Below the pieces are notes generated by a model that made no database searches, was not told the origin of the DNA, and worked only from the letters and a program-made list of their open reading frames with translations. Of a stretch of DNA of 10,523 bases, positions 1-6,320 are shown one piece after another. The stretch comes from an uncultured Clostridia bacterium (GTDB lineage Bacteria; Bacillota; Clostridia; Oscillospirales; Oscillospiraceae). The position numbers and the translations under genes are program-made. Each line of letters opens with the position of its first letter. Position 1 is the stretch's first letter. The stretch lies in contig CAMWTG010000073.1 in NCBI GenBank assembly GCA_947177115.1, forward strand, positions 1-10,523, in the 5' to 3' direction.

Positions 1-86
1 CCAGACATCCAGGCCCTTCTGTCCCCTTTTCTGTTTTTGACTTCCTTTAACTGCGCGTTTGGGCACTCCCCTGCCCAACGGCAAAC

Positions 87-115
87 TTGACATTTTTTAC
101 AATACATGGTAACAT
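87..115 (+). promoter_or_regulatory. Candidate sigma-A promoter of the ABC exporter operon
   Basis: A perfect -35 box TTGACA (87-92) is followed after 17 bases by TAACAT (110-115), a 4/6 match to TATAAT. CATAAT (113-118) is a better -10 match but would need a 20-base spacer. Transcription would start near base 122, leaving a leader of about 275 bases before the ATPase start codon. No other promoter of similar quality was found between here and base 397. The -35 is convincing; the -10 is only fair. Confidence 0.5.
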
Positions 116-121
116 AATTTT

Positions 122-396
122 CCTTTTTGCCCCGGAGTCCCCCAACTCCGTCCCCAGAAAGAGGGCAGTCCTGTCGTGCGCGGGGAAGGTTCGTGACCTC
201 CTGCGCATCTTGCGGACAAGACTGCCTCCCACAGGCTTTTAAGGCTATGGTCCAAAACCTCTCAAAAGGCGGAACCCTTCCTTACCGGTGCGGCAAGCTT
301 CGTCCCCACCGCACGGCAGAGCGAATTGGCCGTCCGCCCAGGACCCGCTGGTCTGAACGCGGTGGGATCATCTTTCATCAAAGGAGCAAAAAATCC
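122..396 (+). other. Long structured 5' leader of the ABC operon (possible cis-regulatory RNA)
   Basis: This stretch lies between the candidate promoter and the ATPase start and holds no supported gene. It contains several helices. Hairpin 133-150 has a 6-bp stem CGGAGT/ACTCCG. A long arm spans 164-226, with GGCAGTC (164-170) pairing GACTGCC (220-226), then GTC/GAC, then GTGCGC (176-181) with GCGCAT (203-208), capped by AGGT/ACCT. Another hairpin pairs 288-293 with 309-314. Some helices exclude each other: TGCCC (128-132) can pair GGGCA (163-167) instead of the long arm, and ACGGC (313-317) can pair GCCGT (329-333) instead of the 288-314 hairpin. I tested it by eye against T-box, SAM, cobalamin, TPP, ydaO, 6S, SRP and RNase P motifs and recognised none. 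No intrinsic terminator with a U-tract is visible before base 397, so any control would more likely be translational, or the structure may be fortuitous in GC-rich DNA. Confidence 0.35.
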
Positions 397-1194
397 ATGA
401 TCGAAATGAAAGGAATCTCAAAAACCTACCGGGTCCGGCGGCGGGAGGCCGGACTGGGAAACGCGCTGAAAAGCCTCTTCTCCCAGGATCACACAGAGAT
501 CCCCGCCCTGCAAAGCATGTCCTTCACCGTCCCTGACGGCCAGATCCTGGGCTACATCGGCCCTAACGGCGCGGGAAAAAGCACCACCATCAAGATCCTC
601 AGCGGCATCCTCCGCCCGGACAGCGGAGCGTGTACCGTGGACGGCTTAGTGCCGTGGGAGGACCGGAAGCGCCATGTAGCCCGGCTGGGCGTAGTGTTCG
701 GACAGCGGAGCCAGCTGTGGTGGGACGTGCCCGTCCAGGAGTCCTTCGACCTCCTGCAGGACATCTACCGGGTGCCGGAAACGGCTTACCGTGAAAATCT
801 GGACCGTCTGACGGCCCTGCTGGACCTGGGCGACCTGCTGAAGACCCCGGCCCGGATGCTGTCTCTGGGGCAGCGGATGCGGTGCGAGATCGCCGCCGCC
901 CTGCTCCATGGTCCCAAAGTCCTGTTTCTGGACGAGCCCACCATCGGCCTGGACGCGGTATCGAAGCTGAAGGTCCGGGAGTTTATCCTGGAGCAGAACC
1001 GGCTGTGCGGCACCACGGTCCTCCTGACCACTCACGACATGCAGGACATCGATGCCCTGTGCAGCCGCGTCCTGCTCATCGGCAAGGGACAGCTGCTGCT
1101 GGACGGCGACACCGCCCAGATCCGGGCCATGGCCGGGGAGAATCTGTCCACCGAGGAGTCGGTGGCGGACCTGTACCGCCGCTTTGGCATTTGA
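397..1194 (+). CDS. ABC exporter ATP-binding protein (COG4586-type)
   Basis: This 265-residue nucleotide-binding subunit powers an ABC-2-type exporter at the cytoplasmic face of the membrane. All motifs are present: Walker A GPNGAGKST (55-63), Q-loop within FGQRSQLWWD (101-110), signature LSLGQ (155-159), Walker B ending in D179-E180, D-loop GLD, and the H-loop histidine H213. The FGQ-SQLWW-P stretch and the LSLGQRMR signature are characteristic of the COG4586 family that works with PF06182 permeases, and two such permeases follow. The start at 397 is chosen because AAGGAG lies at 381-386 and homologues begin at this MIEMKGISKTY-like sequence; the open frame extends further upstream but that stretch has no domain or ribosome binding site. 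Relatives in Synechocystis were linked to viologen export; the substrate here cannot be read from sequence. Confidence 0.93.
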   Translation: MIEMKGISKTYRVRRREAGLGNALKSLFSQDHTEIPALQSMSFTVPDGQILGYIGPNGAGKSTTIKILSGILRPDSGACTVDGLVPWEDRKRHVARLGVVFGQRSQLWWDVPVQESFDLLQDIYRVPETAYRENLDRLTALLDLGDLLKTPARMLSLGQRMRCEIAAALLHGPKVLFLDEPTIGLDAVSKLKVREFILEQNRLCGTTVLLTTHDMQDIDALCSRVLLIGKGQLLLDGDTAQIRAMAGENLSTEESVADLYRRFGI

Positions 1195-1205
1195 GGAGGG
1201 GCAGT

Positions 1206-2009
1206 ATGGGAAAATACTGGTCTTTCTTCAAAATGCGCCTGATGGCGTGTTTGCAGTACCGCGCCGCCGCCCTGGCGGGCATGAGCACCCAGCTGGTGTG
1301 GGGCGGCATGGAGGTCCTGCTTTACCGGGCCTTCTGGCTGGAACATCCGGAGCGTTTCCCTATGGGGATGGAGGCCCTCAGCTCCTACATCTGGCTCCAG
1401 CAGGCGTTTCTGGCGCTGTTTATGCTGTGGGATTGGGACTATGACATTCTGCGGTCAGTCAAAGAGGGGACCGTTGCCTATGAGCTGCTGCGTCCTACGG
1501 ATCTTTACGGCATGTGGATGGCCAAAGCAGCCGGGACCCGTCTGGCCCGGGCATCGCTGCGGATGTTCCCGGTGCTCCTGGTGGGCAGCCTCCTCCCCGC
1601 GCCCTACGGCCTGCGGCTTCAGATCCCGCCGGAGACGTTCGGCCTGTTCCTGCTGTCCATGGTGTTGATGGTGCTGGTGGTATGCGCGTACAACCTGCTG
1701 GTCTACGGCCTGACTTTTTACGTTACCGACCCCAACGGGATCATGGTGCTGTCGGTAGCCGCCGCAGATCTGCTGGGCGGAGCCATTGTGCCGCTGCCAT
1801 TCCTGCCGGACGGATTCCGGCAGTTCGCGGAGCTGACGCCGTTTGCGTCCATGCAGAACGTTCCCCTGCGGATCTTCAACGGAAATATCACGCTGCCGGA
1901 AATTCCCGGCGTGATGGGCCTGCAGGTATTCTGGATCGTGACGCTGATCCTGGCGGGATACCTGCTCACAAGAAACGGCCTGCGCCGTGCGGTCATACTG
2001 GGGGGCTGA
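1206..2009 (+). CDS. ABC-2 type permease subunit 1 (PF06182-like)
   Basis: This 267-residue integral membrane protein is the first of two permeases of the exporter. Hydrophobic stretches suggest about six membrane segments, near residues 22-44, 60-76, 118-132, 144-170, 178-200 and 238-255. The cytoplasmic loop with KEGTVAYELLRPTDLYGMW (residues 86-104) fits the conserved G-x(n)-LLRP-type motif of the family, probably where the ATPase couples. The ribosome binding site AGGAGGGG (1194-1201) overlaps the stop codon of the ATPase gene, so the two are very probably translated from one message. The start at 1206 is supported by that site; the open frame upstream merely overlaps the ATPase gene. The product resembles the COG4587/COG3694 pair, and I cannot say firmly which of the two it is. 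Confidence 0.87.
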   Translation: MGKYWSFFKMRLMACLQYRAAALAGMSTQLVWGGMEVLLYRAFWLEHPERFPMGMEALSSYIWLQQAFLALFMLWDWDYDILRSVKEGTVAYELLRPTDLYGMWMAKAAGTRLARASLRMFPVLLVGSLLPAPYGLRLQIPPETFGLFLLSMVLMVLVVCAYNLLVYGLTFYVTDPNGIMVLSVAAADLLGGAIVPLPFLPDGFRQFAELTPFASMQNVPLRIFNGNITLPEIPGVMGLQVFWIVTLILAGYLLTRNGLRRAVILGG

Positions 2010-2012
2010 GAG

Positions 2013-2786
2013 ATGAAGCTGTATCTGAAATTTCTGTCCATCCACGTCCGGTCCGCCATGACCTACCGGGCCAGCTTCTTCCTCAGCTGCCTGGGACATC
2101 TGCTGATTACCACCAACGTGTTTCTCAGCGTAGTATTCCTGCTGGACCGTTTCGGTTCTGTTGGCGGCTACACCCTGCCCCAGCTGAGTTTGTGCTACGC
2201 GGTGATCCTGGCGGGCACCTCCCTGGCGGAGTGCTTTGCCAGAGGGATCGATGCCTTCGGACGCATTCTTTCCGAGGCCCAGTTTGACCGCATCATGCTC
2301 CGGCCCCGACCCCTGCTTTTCCAGGTGCTTTGCCAGGATATGAAGCCCACCATGTTTGCCCGGGTGCTCCAGGCGGCGGTGATGCTGGTCTGGGCCATCG
2401 GCTCCGGCGCGGTAGTCTGGACGCCGGTCAAAGCCATTGTCCTGGCGCTGATGATCCTCTGCGGCGCTGGCGTTTTCTTTGGGGTGTACCTGGTCAATGC
2501 CTGCGTCACCTTTTTCACCCTGGAGCACATTGAGGCGCTGAACATCTTCATGGACGGCCCCCGGGAATACGGCAAGTACCCCTTCGGCATCTACGGCAAG
2601 CCGGTCCTGCTGGTCCTGACCTTCCTGGTCCCCCTGGCCCTGGTCCAGCACTGGCCGCTGCAATATCTCTTTGACCGGGGGCCGGCGTGGTACGGGCTGC
2701 TGCCCATTGTGTCGCTGGTATTTCTGATCCCCTGCGGACTGCTGTGGCGGCTGGGGGTGCGGCACTACCGGTCCACCGGATCGTGA
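2013..2786 (+). CDS. ABC-2 type permease subunit 2 (PF06182-like)
   Basis: This 257-residue membrane protein is the second permease and probably forms a heterodimer with the product of 1206-2009. It starts 3 bases after that gene's stop, with a G-run (2001-2005) as the likely ribosome binding site, so translational coupling is likely. About six hydrophobic segments are visible, near residues 22-45, 57-74, 117-135, 140-168, 196-214 and 227-245. RILSEAQFDRIMLRPRP (residues 84-100) is the counterpart of the LRP loop in the first permease, and both proteins share the short amphipathic N-terminus followed by an MTYRASFF/LQYRAAAL-like entry to the first helix. No intrinsic terminator follows, so transcription may run on into the acetyltransferase gene. 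Confidence 0.87.
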   Translation: MKLYLKFLSIHVRSAMTYRASFFLSCLGHLLITTNVFLSVVFLLDRFGSVGGYTLPQLSLCYAVILAGTSLAECFARGIDAFGRILSEAQFDRIMLRPRPLLFQVLCQDMKPTMFARVLQAAVMLVWAIGSGAVVWTPVKAIVLALMILCGAGVFFGVYLVNACVTFFTLEHIEALNIFMDGPREYGKYPFGIYGKPVLLVLTFLVPLALVQHWPLQYLFDRGPAWYGLLPIVSLVFLIPCGLLWRLGVRHYRSTGS

Positions 2787-2835
2787 CCCGGCCTCATTTG
2801 TTCAGAACATAAGATAAGATATTTGGAGGCCTGTT

Positions 2836-3306
2836 ATGGGAGAAATATCACTCTGCATTATGACCAGGGAACTTTGCCACGAACTGTTCCGGAACTGGGA
2901 AAACGATCCTGCCATTTACACGGATATGGCCCTGTTCAAAGCATATCAATACGATGAAGATGCCGTAAACAGATACTTTGATACAAAGCAGAACCCGTCC
3001 CGCGTCCTCCTGGCCATCATGAAGGACGGCGCACCAATCGGCGAGATCCAGCTGAAGCAGATAGACCGCGAGCGCAGGGAGTGTACGCTGAGCATCCACA
3101 TGCAAAACAACACCTTCAAAGGCTGCGGCTATGGGACCTGCGCGGAACGATTAGCCGTGCAATATGCTTTTGAAACACTGGACTTGTCTGCTGTAAACGC
3201 CGATACCATTATCAAAAACAAGCGAAGCCAGCATGTGCTGGAGAAAGCCGGATTCCGATTTATAAAAGAGGAAAACGGCTTCAAGTACTATCGTTACGAG
3301 CGATAG
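2836..3306 (+). CDS. GNAT family N-acetyltransferase
   Basis: This 156-residue protein is predicted to transfer an acetyl group from acetyl-CoA to an amine. The acetyl-CoA pyrophosphate-binding loop reads KGCGYGT (95-101), matching the R/Q/K-x-x-G-x-G/A motif A. It is followed by a helix with AVQYAFETLDL and the C-terminal NKRSQHVLEKAGFRF motif (128-142), typical of RimJ/RimL-like members (PF13302 type). The start is supported by GGAGG at 2825-2829 with a 6-base gap. It lies 49 bases after the permease gene on the same strand and may belong to that transcript. Base composition seems somewhat more AT-rich than in the ABC genes, so it could be a later addition. The substrate (small molecule, antibiotic or protein N-terminus) cannot be told. 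Confidence 0.85.
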   Translation: MGEISLCIMTRELCHELFRNWENDPAIYTDMALFKAYQYDEDAVNRYFDTKQNPSRVLLAIMKDGAPIGEIQLKQIDRERRECTLSIHMQNNTFKGCGYGTCAERLAVQYAFETLDLSAVNADTIIKNKRSQHVLEKAGFRFIKEENGFKYYRYER

Positions 3307-3314
3307 ATAACATC

Positions 3315-3347
3315 AAAAAAACGCCCGGGCCCCTATAGGCCCGGGCG
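3315..3347 (-). terminator. Intrinsic terminator of htpG
   Basis: On the minus strand, a perfect 10-bp stem (CGCCCGGGCC, 3322-3331, with its complement at 3338-3347) around a 6-base loop is followed by seven U residues (A-run 3315-3321 on the plus strand). It lies 20 bases beyond the htpG stop codon. On the plus strand no U-tract follows directly, so it should work mainly for htpG, although the stem may also slow read-through from the convergent acetyltransferase gene. Confidence 0.92.
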
Positions 3348-3366
3348 CACTGCATTTATATGGTTT

Positions 3367-5247
3367 TCAGCTCCACAGGCTGCACAGCAGATCCGTATAT
3401 CCCGATGGATCATCGATGGGAAGACCGGCGATCAGCTTGGCTTGGTTCATCAGCACCTGAGCGTACTTCTTCGCCTTCTCGGGATCGTTGGCTCGGGCCG
3501 CCTCCATGGCGGCAAAGGCGGGGTGGTCCACGTTCAGCTCCAAGATCCGCTTGGCCTTCATGCCCATCTCTGGCTGGACAGCGCTGAAATACCGCTCCAT
3601 TTCGAAGCTCATGCCCTCGCCGGAGGTCAGGCACACCGGGTGGGTCTTCAGCTTCCGAGATATCCGGACCTCGTCCACACCATCGCCCAAGGCCTCCTTC
3701 ACGAAGTCCAGGGACTCCTTGTAATCATCGGCGTTCTTCTCCTCGGGCATATCCTCCAGGTCCAGATCGCCGTCCAGGGCGGAGCGGAAGGATTTTTCCT
3801 TGTACTCCCGCAGGATCTCCACCAGCATCTGGTCCGCCTGGTCGGTGAGGTACAGGATCTCCATGTTCCGGTCCCGCAGCAGCTCGGTCTGGGGCAGGTT
3901 GTCCATGGCGGCAATATTCTCGCCGGCGGCGTAGTAAATGTGTTTCTGGCTTTCGGGCACCCGGTCCACGTACTCGCCCAGGGTCACCAGCTTTTTCTCC
4001 GTGGAGGAGTAGAACAGCAGCAGGTCCTGCAAAAGATCCTTTTTCGCGCCGTAGTTGTTGATGCAGCCCACCTTCAGCTGGCGTCCAAAGTTCTTGAAGA
4101 ACTTTTCATAGCCCTCCCGGTCGTCCTTCAGCAGCCGCTCCAGCTCGCCCTTGACCTTCTTTTCGATGTTGTTGGCGATAAGGCGGAGCTGGCGGTCGTG
4201 CTGGAGCAGTTCCCGGGAGATGTTCAGGCTCAGATCCGGAGAGTCCACCACGCCCTTGACGAACCCGAAGTGGTCGCCGATGAGGTCCTGGCACTTGTCC
4301 ATGATCATCACACCGGCGGAGTAGAGCTGGAGGCCCCGCTCATAGTCGGCGCTGTAGTAGTCGTAGGGAGGCCGGGAGGGGATATACAGCAGCGCCTTAT
4401 AGGACACCTGGCCCTCGGCAGAGACGGTTACCACGGACTGGGGAGCGGTGAAGTCGCTGAACTTCTCCTGATAGAATTTGTCGTACTCCTCCCGGGTCAC
4501 CTCGCTCTTCTTCCGCTGCCACAGGGGGACCATGCTGTTGAGGGTCTCCTCCTCCTTGTAGCTTTCGTACTCAGGCTTGTCCTCGGGAGAATCCTCCTTT
4601 TTCCGGGACTTGGTGACCTCCATGCGGATAGGCCAGCGGATGTAGTCGGAGTACTTCCGTACCAGCTCCCGCAGGGTGTATTCCTGCAAATATTCGGCGT
4701 ACTTCTCCTCCTCGCCGTCCTCCTTGATGTGCATGATAATGTCGGTGCCTACGGCATCCTTCCCGCACGGGGTGATGGTATACCCATCGGCCCCGCCGCT
4801 TTCCCAGCGGTAAGCCTGTTCCTCGCCGTACTTCTTTGTCACCACGGTGATGTGGTCCGCTACCATGAAGGCGGAATAGAAGCCCACACCGAACTGGCCA
4901 ATGATATCCACGTCCTCGTTGTCCTTGCCCACCTCCTGGCGGAACTGATAGGTGCCGCTGGAGGCGATGACGCCCAGGTTGTTCTCCAGCTCCTCCTCGC
5001 TCATGCCGATACCGTTGTCGCTGACGGTGAGGGTCCGGGCCTCCGGGTCGGCGTGGACAGTGATGCGGAAGTCCTCCCGCTTCATGCCTACGTTCTCATC
5101 CGTCAGGGACCGGTAGCAGAGTTTGTCAATGGCATCGCTGGCGTTGGAGATGATCTCCCGCAGGAAGATCTCCTTATGGGTGTAGATGGAGTTGATCATC
5201 AGGTCCAGCAGGCGTTTGGATTCCGCTTTGAATTCTTTCTTTGCCAT
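3367..5247 (-). CDS. htpG: Molecular chaperone HtpG (bacterial Hsp90)
   Basis: This 626-residue ATP-dependent dimeric cytosolic chaperone has the usual family length (E. coli HtpG 624). The N-terminal GHKL ATPase domain is intact: catalytic glutamate E31 and nucleotide-binding N35 in EIISNASDAIDKL, D77 in SDNGIGMS, the LGVIASSGT lid segment (91-99), GQFGVGFYSAF (117-127) and GTDI (167-170). The middle domain carries the conserved DSPDLSLNISRELLQ stretch. The start is set at MAKKEFKAESKRLLDLM because GGGAGG lies upstream at 5258-5263 and homologues begin there; the open frame extends 16 codons further but into the leader hairpin. A perfect CIRCE operator about 110 bases upstream points to HrcA repression. 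That differs from B. subtilis, where htpG is outside the HrcA regulon. A strong terminator follows. Confidence 0.98.
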   Translation of the reverse strand: MAKKEFKAESKRLLDLMINSIYTHKEIFLREIISNASDAIDKLCYRSLTDENVGMKREDFRITVHADPEARTLTVSDNGIGMSEEELENNLGVIASSGTYQFRQEVGKDNEDVDIIGQFGVGFYSAFMVADHITVVTKKYGEEQAYRWESGGADGYTITPCGKDAVGTDIIMHIKEDGEEEKYAEYLQEYTLRELVRKYSDYIRWPIRMEVTKSRKKEDSPEDKPEYESYKEEETLNSMVPLWQRKKSEVTREEYDKFYQEKFSDFTAPQSVVTVSAEGQVSYKALLYIPSRPPYDYYSADYERGLQLYSAGVMIMDKCQDLIGDHFGFVKGVVDSPDLSLNISRELLQHDRQLRLIANNIEKKVKGELERLLKDDREGYEKFFKNFGRQLKVGCINNYGAKKDLLQDLLLFYSSTEKKLVTLGEYVDRVPESQKHIYYAAGENIAAMDNLPQTELLRDRNMEILYLTDQADQMLVEILREYKEKSFRSALDGDLDLEDMPEEKNADDYKESLDFVKEALGDGVDEVRISRKLKTHPVCLTSGEGMSFEMERYFSAVQPEMGMKAKRILELNVDHPAFAAMEAARANDPEKAKKYAQVLMNQAKLIAGLPIDDPSGYTDLLCSLWS

Positions 5248-5273
5248 GATTTGTTCGTCCTCCCGTAAAAGCA

Positions 5274-5303
5274 GGGCCGCTCTCAGCGGCCCCATATTTT
5301 TTT
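5274..5303 (+). terminator. Hairpin plus T-run in the htpG leader (terminator on + strand; leader stem-loop on - strand)
   Basis: GGGCCGCT (5274-5281) and AGCGGCCC (5285-5292) form a perfect 8-bp stem with a CTC loop. On the plus strand it is followed by CATA and then seven T (5297-5303), the layout of an intrinsic terminator that would stop antisense transcription running through htpG before it reaches the CIRCE/promoter region. On the minus strand the same stem lies inside the htpG 5' leader, 27 bases before the start codon and followed by TGCTTTTACGGGAGG. There it could be a weak attenuator, an mRNA stabiliser or a thermosensitive stem near the ribosome binding site. The sequence alone does not decide between these roles. 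Confidence 0.5.
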
Positions 5304-5323
5304 CAAGCCTATCATGAAGGGTA

Positions 5324-5353
5324 ATTATGAACGGAGTATGACGAAATTGTAAA
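5324..5353 (-). promoter_or_regulatory. Candidate sigma-A promoter of htpG
   Basis: Reading the minus strand, TTTACA (5353-5348) is a 5/6 match to the -35 consensus. After 18 bases CATAAT (5329-5324) is a 5/6 match to the -10. The transcript would start near 5317, giving a leader of about 70 bases that includes the 5274-5292 hairpin. In this reading the CIRCE operator sits directly upstream of the -35 box, an uncommon position, so an alternative start site within or upstream of CIRCE should be kept open. I did not find a better promoter upstream. Confidence 0.55.
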
Positions 5354-5355
5354 CA

Positions 5356-5382
5356 TTAGCACTCGATCAAAAAGAGTGCTAA
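5356..5382 (-). promoter_or_regulatory. CIRCE operator (HrcA binding site)
   Basis: TTAGCACTC (5356-5364) and GAGTGCTAA (5374-5382) form a perfect 9-bp inverted repeat separated by exactly 9 bases, identical to the CIRCE consensus. HrcA, whose gene is not in this window, binds it as a dimer and releases it on heat shock when GroE chaperone is titrated. The only gene positioned to be controlled is htpG, since the nfo gene on the other side ends toward it. Confidence 0.97.
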
Positions 5383-5471
5383 TCACGTCCCCCTGCCGCC
5401 AGTGATCTTCCCAAAAACTGCTCCTGCGGATGCAGCAAAATCTCCTGTTTGTGAAAATAATAAGGTATGGC

Positions 5472-6320
5472 TCATAGTTTTTTGCTCCTGTGCTTAAGTG
5501 CGGACCGGAGCCGCCGGATCTCCTCTCCGTGCCCCGCATCGTCCGTGGGCGTCTCCAGGATGAAGGGCAGTCCCTCCAGGGCCGGATGGGAGATCACGCG
5601 GAGGATGGCCTCCTCCCCGATGGTCCCCTGACCGATCTGTGCGTGGCGGTCCTTGTGGGAGCCGGTGGGGTTCATGCTGTCGTTGATGTGGACCGCCTTG
5701 AGGCGGTCCAGGCCGATCACGCGGTCAAATTCCGCCAGGACGCCGTCCAGGCCGTTTACAATGTCATAACCGGCATCGGAGACATGGCAGGTATCCAGGC
5801 AGACCCCCAGCCGGTCCCCGCAGGCGGACAGATCCAGGATCATCCGCAGTTCCTCGAACCGTCCCCCGATCTCGCTGCCCTTTCCGGCCATGGTTTCCAG
5901 CAGGACGGTGGTCCGCCCCTCCGGCCGTACCACCGCGTCCAGCATGTCCGCGATCTGGCGGCATCCGGCCTCCACCCCCTGGCCCACATGGCTGCCGGGG
6001 TGGAAATTGTAGTAATTGCCGGGGAGATGTTCCATCAGCGCCAAGTCCTCCGCCATCATGCGGGCGGCCAGCTCCCGGATGCCCCCGTCCTTGGAGCAGG
6101 GGTTCATGATGTACGGGGCGTGGGCCACAATGGGGCCGAAGCCCCGTTCGGCCAGCAGCTCCCGCAGCCTGGCCAGACCGGCGGGATCCACGGGCTTTGT
6201 CCTCGAGCCCCGGGGGTTGCGGACAAAGCACTGAAAGGTGTTGGCGTCCATGTCCAGGGCCGCCAGGCCCATTTTATAAAACCCCTTGGAGGAGGATAAA
6301 TGGGCGCCGAGGTATGTCAT
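5472..6320 (-). CDS. nfo: Endonuclease IV (AP endonuclease, Nfo)
   Basis: This 282-residue DNA repair enzyme cuts 5' of abasic sites and removes 3'-blocking groups in base excision repair. It is close in length to E. coli Nfo (285). All nine metal ligands of the trinuclear zinc site can be placed: H67, H107, E142, D176, H179, H211, D224, H226 and E256, within NFHPGSH, LLETMAGKGSEIG, CLDTCHVSDAGYD, HINDSMNPTGSHKDRH and ILETP. The start codon overlaps the stop of cca in an ATGA arrangement, and an AAGGAG site sits 8 bases before it inside the cca coding sequence, so the two genes are translationally coupled. No strong terminator follows the stop; a weak hairpin with a short U-run near 5413-5435 may serve. 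Confidence 0.97.
   Translation of the reverse strand: MTYLGAHLSSSKGFYKMGLAALDMDANTFQCFVRNPRGSRTKPVDPAGLARLRELLAERGFGPIVAHAPYIMNPCSKDGGIRELAARMMAEDLALMEHLPGNYYNFHPGSHVGQGVEAGCRQIADMLDAVVRPEGRTTVLLETMAGKGSEIGGRFEELRMILDLSACGDRLGVCLDTCHVSDAGYDIVNGLDGVLAEFDRVIGLDRLKAVHINDSMNPTGSHKDRHAQIGQGTIGEEAILRVISHPALEGLPFILETPTDDAGHGEEIRRLRSALKHRSKKL

Noticed and set aside
59..78. Hairpin TTGGGCA/TGCCCAA as a terminator of an upstream gene
   Set aside because: The 7-bp stem is not followed by a U-tract directly, and no upstream gene is visible to assign it to.
185..205. tRNA T-arm-like GGTTCGTGACC
   Set aside because: The loop is 5 bases rather than 7, and no acceptor, D or anticodon arms can be built around it.
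350..375. T-box-like sequence GCGGTGGGATC in the ABC leader
   Set aside because: It lacks the TGGNACCGCG core, a terminator/antiterminator pair and a downstream amino-acid-related gene.
127..396. N-terminal extension of the ATPase from a TTG at 127
   Set aside because: The added residues match no domain, there is no ribosome binding site at 127, and a good one precedes the ATG at 397. The absence of stop codons is expected in a GC-rich leader.
1455..2765. A 436-codon open frame on the minus strand opposite the permeases
   Set aside because: Its Q/H-rich translation is typical of the reverse of leucine-rich membrane genes; it has no start signal.
3442..5268. A 608-codon open frame on the plus strand opposite htpG
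   Set aside because: It mirrors htpG with a hydrophobic, low-complexity translation rich in L, V, H and G, has no ribosome binding site, and arises from the GC-rich codon usage of the real gene.
5413..5435. Weak hairpin CTGC-ATCC-GCAG with five U as terminator of nfo
   Set aside because: The stem is only 4 bp with a poor extension and is separated from the U-run, so it is not strong enough to annotate.
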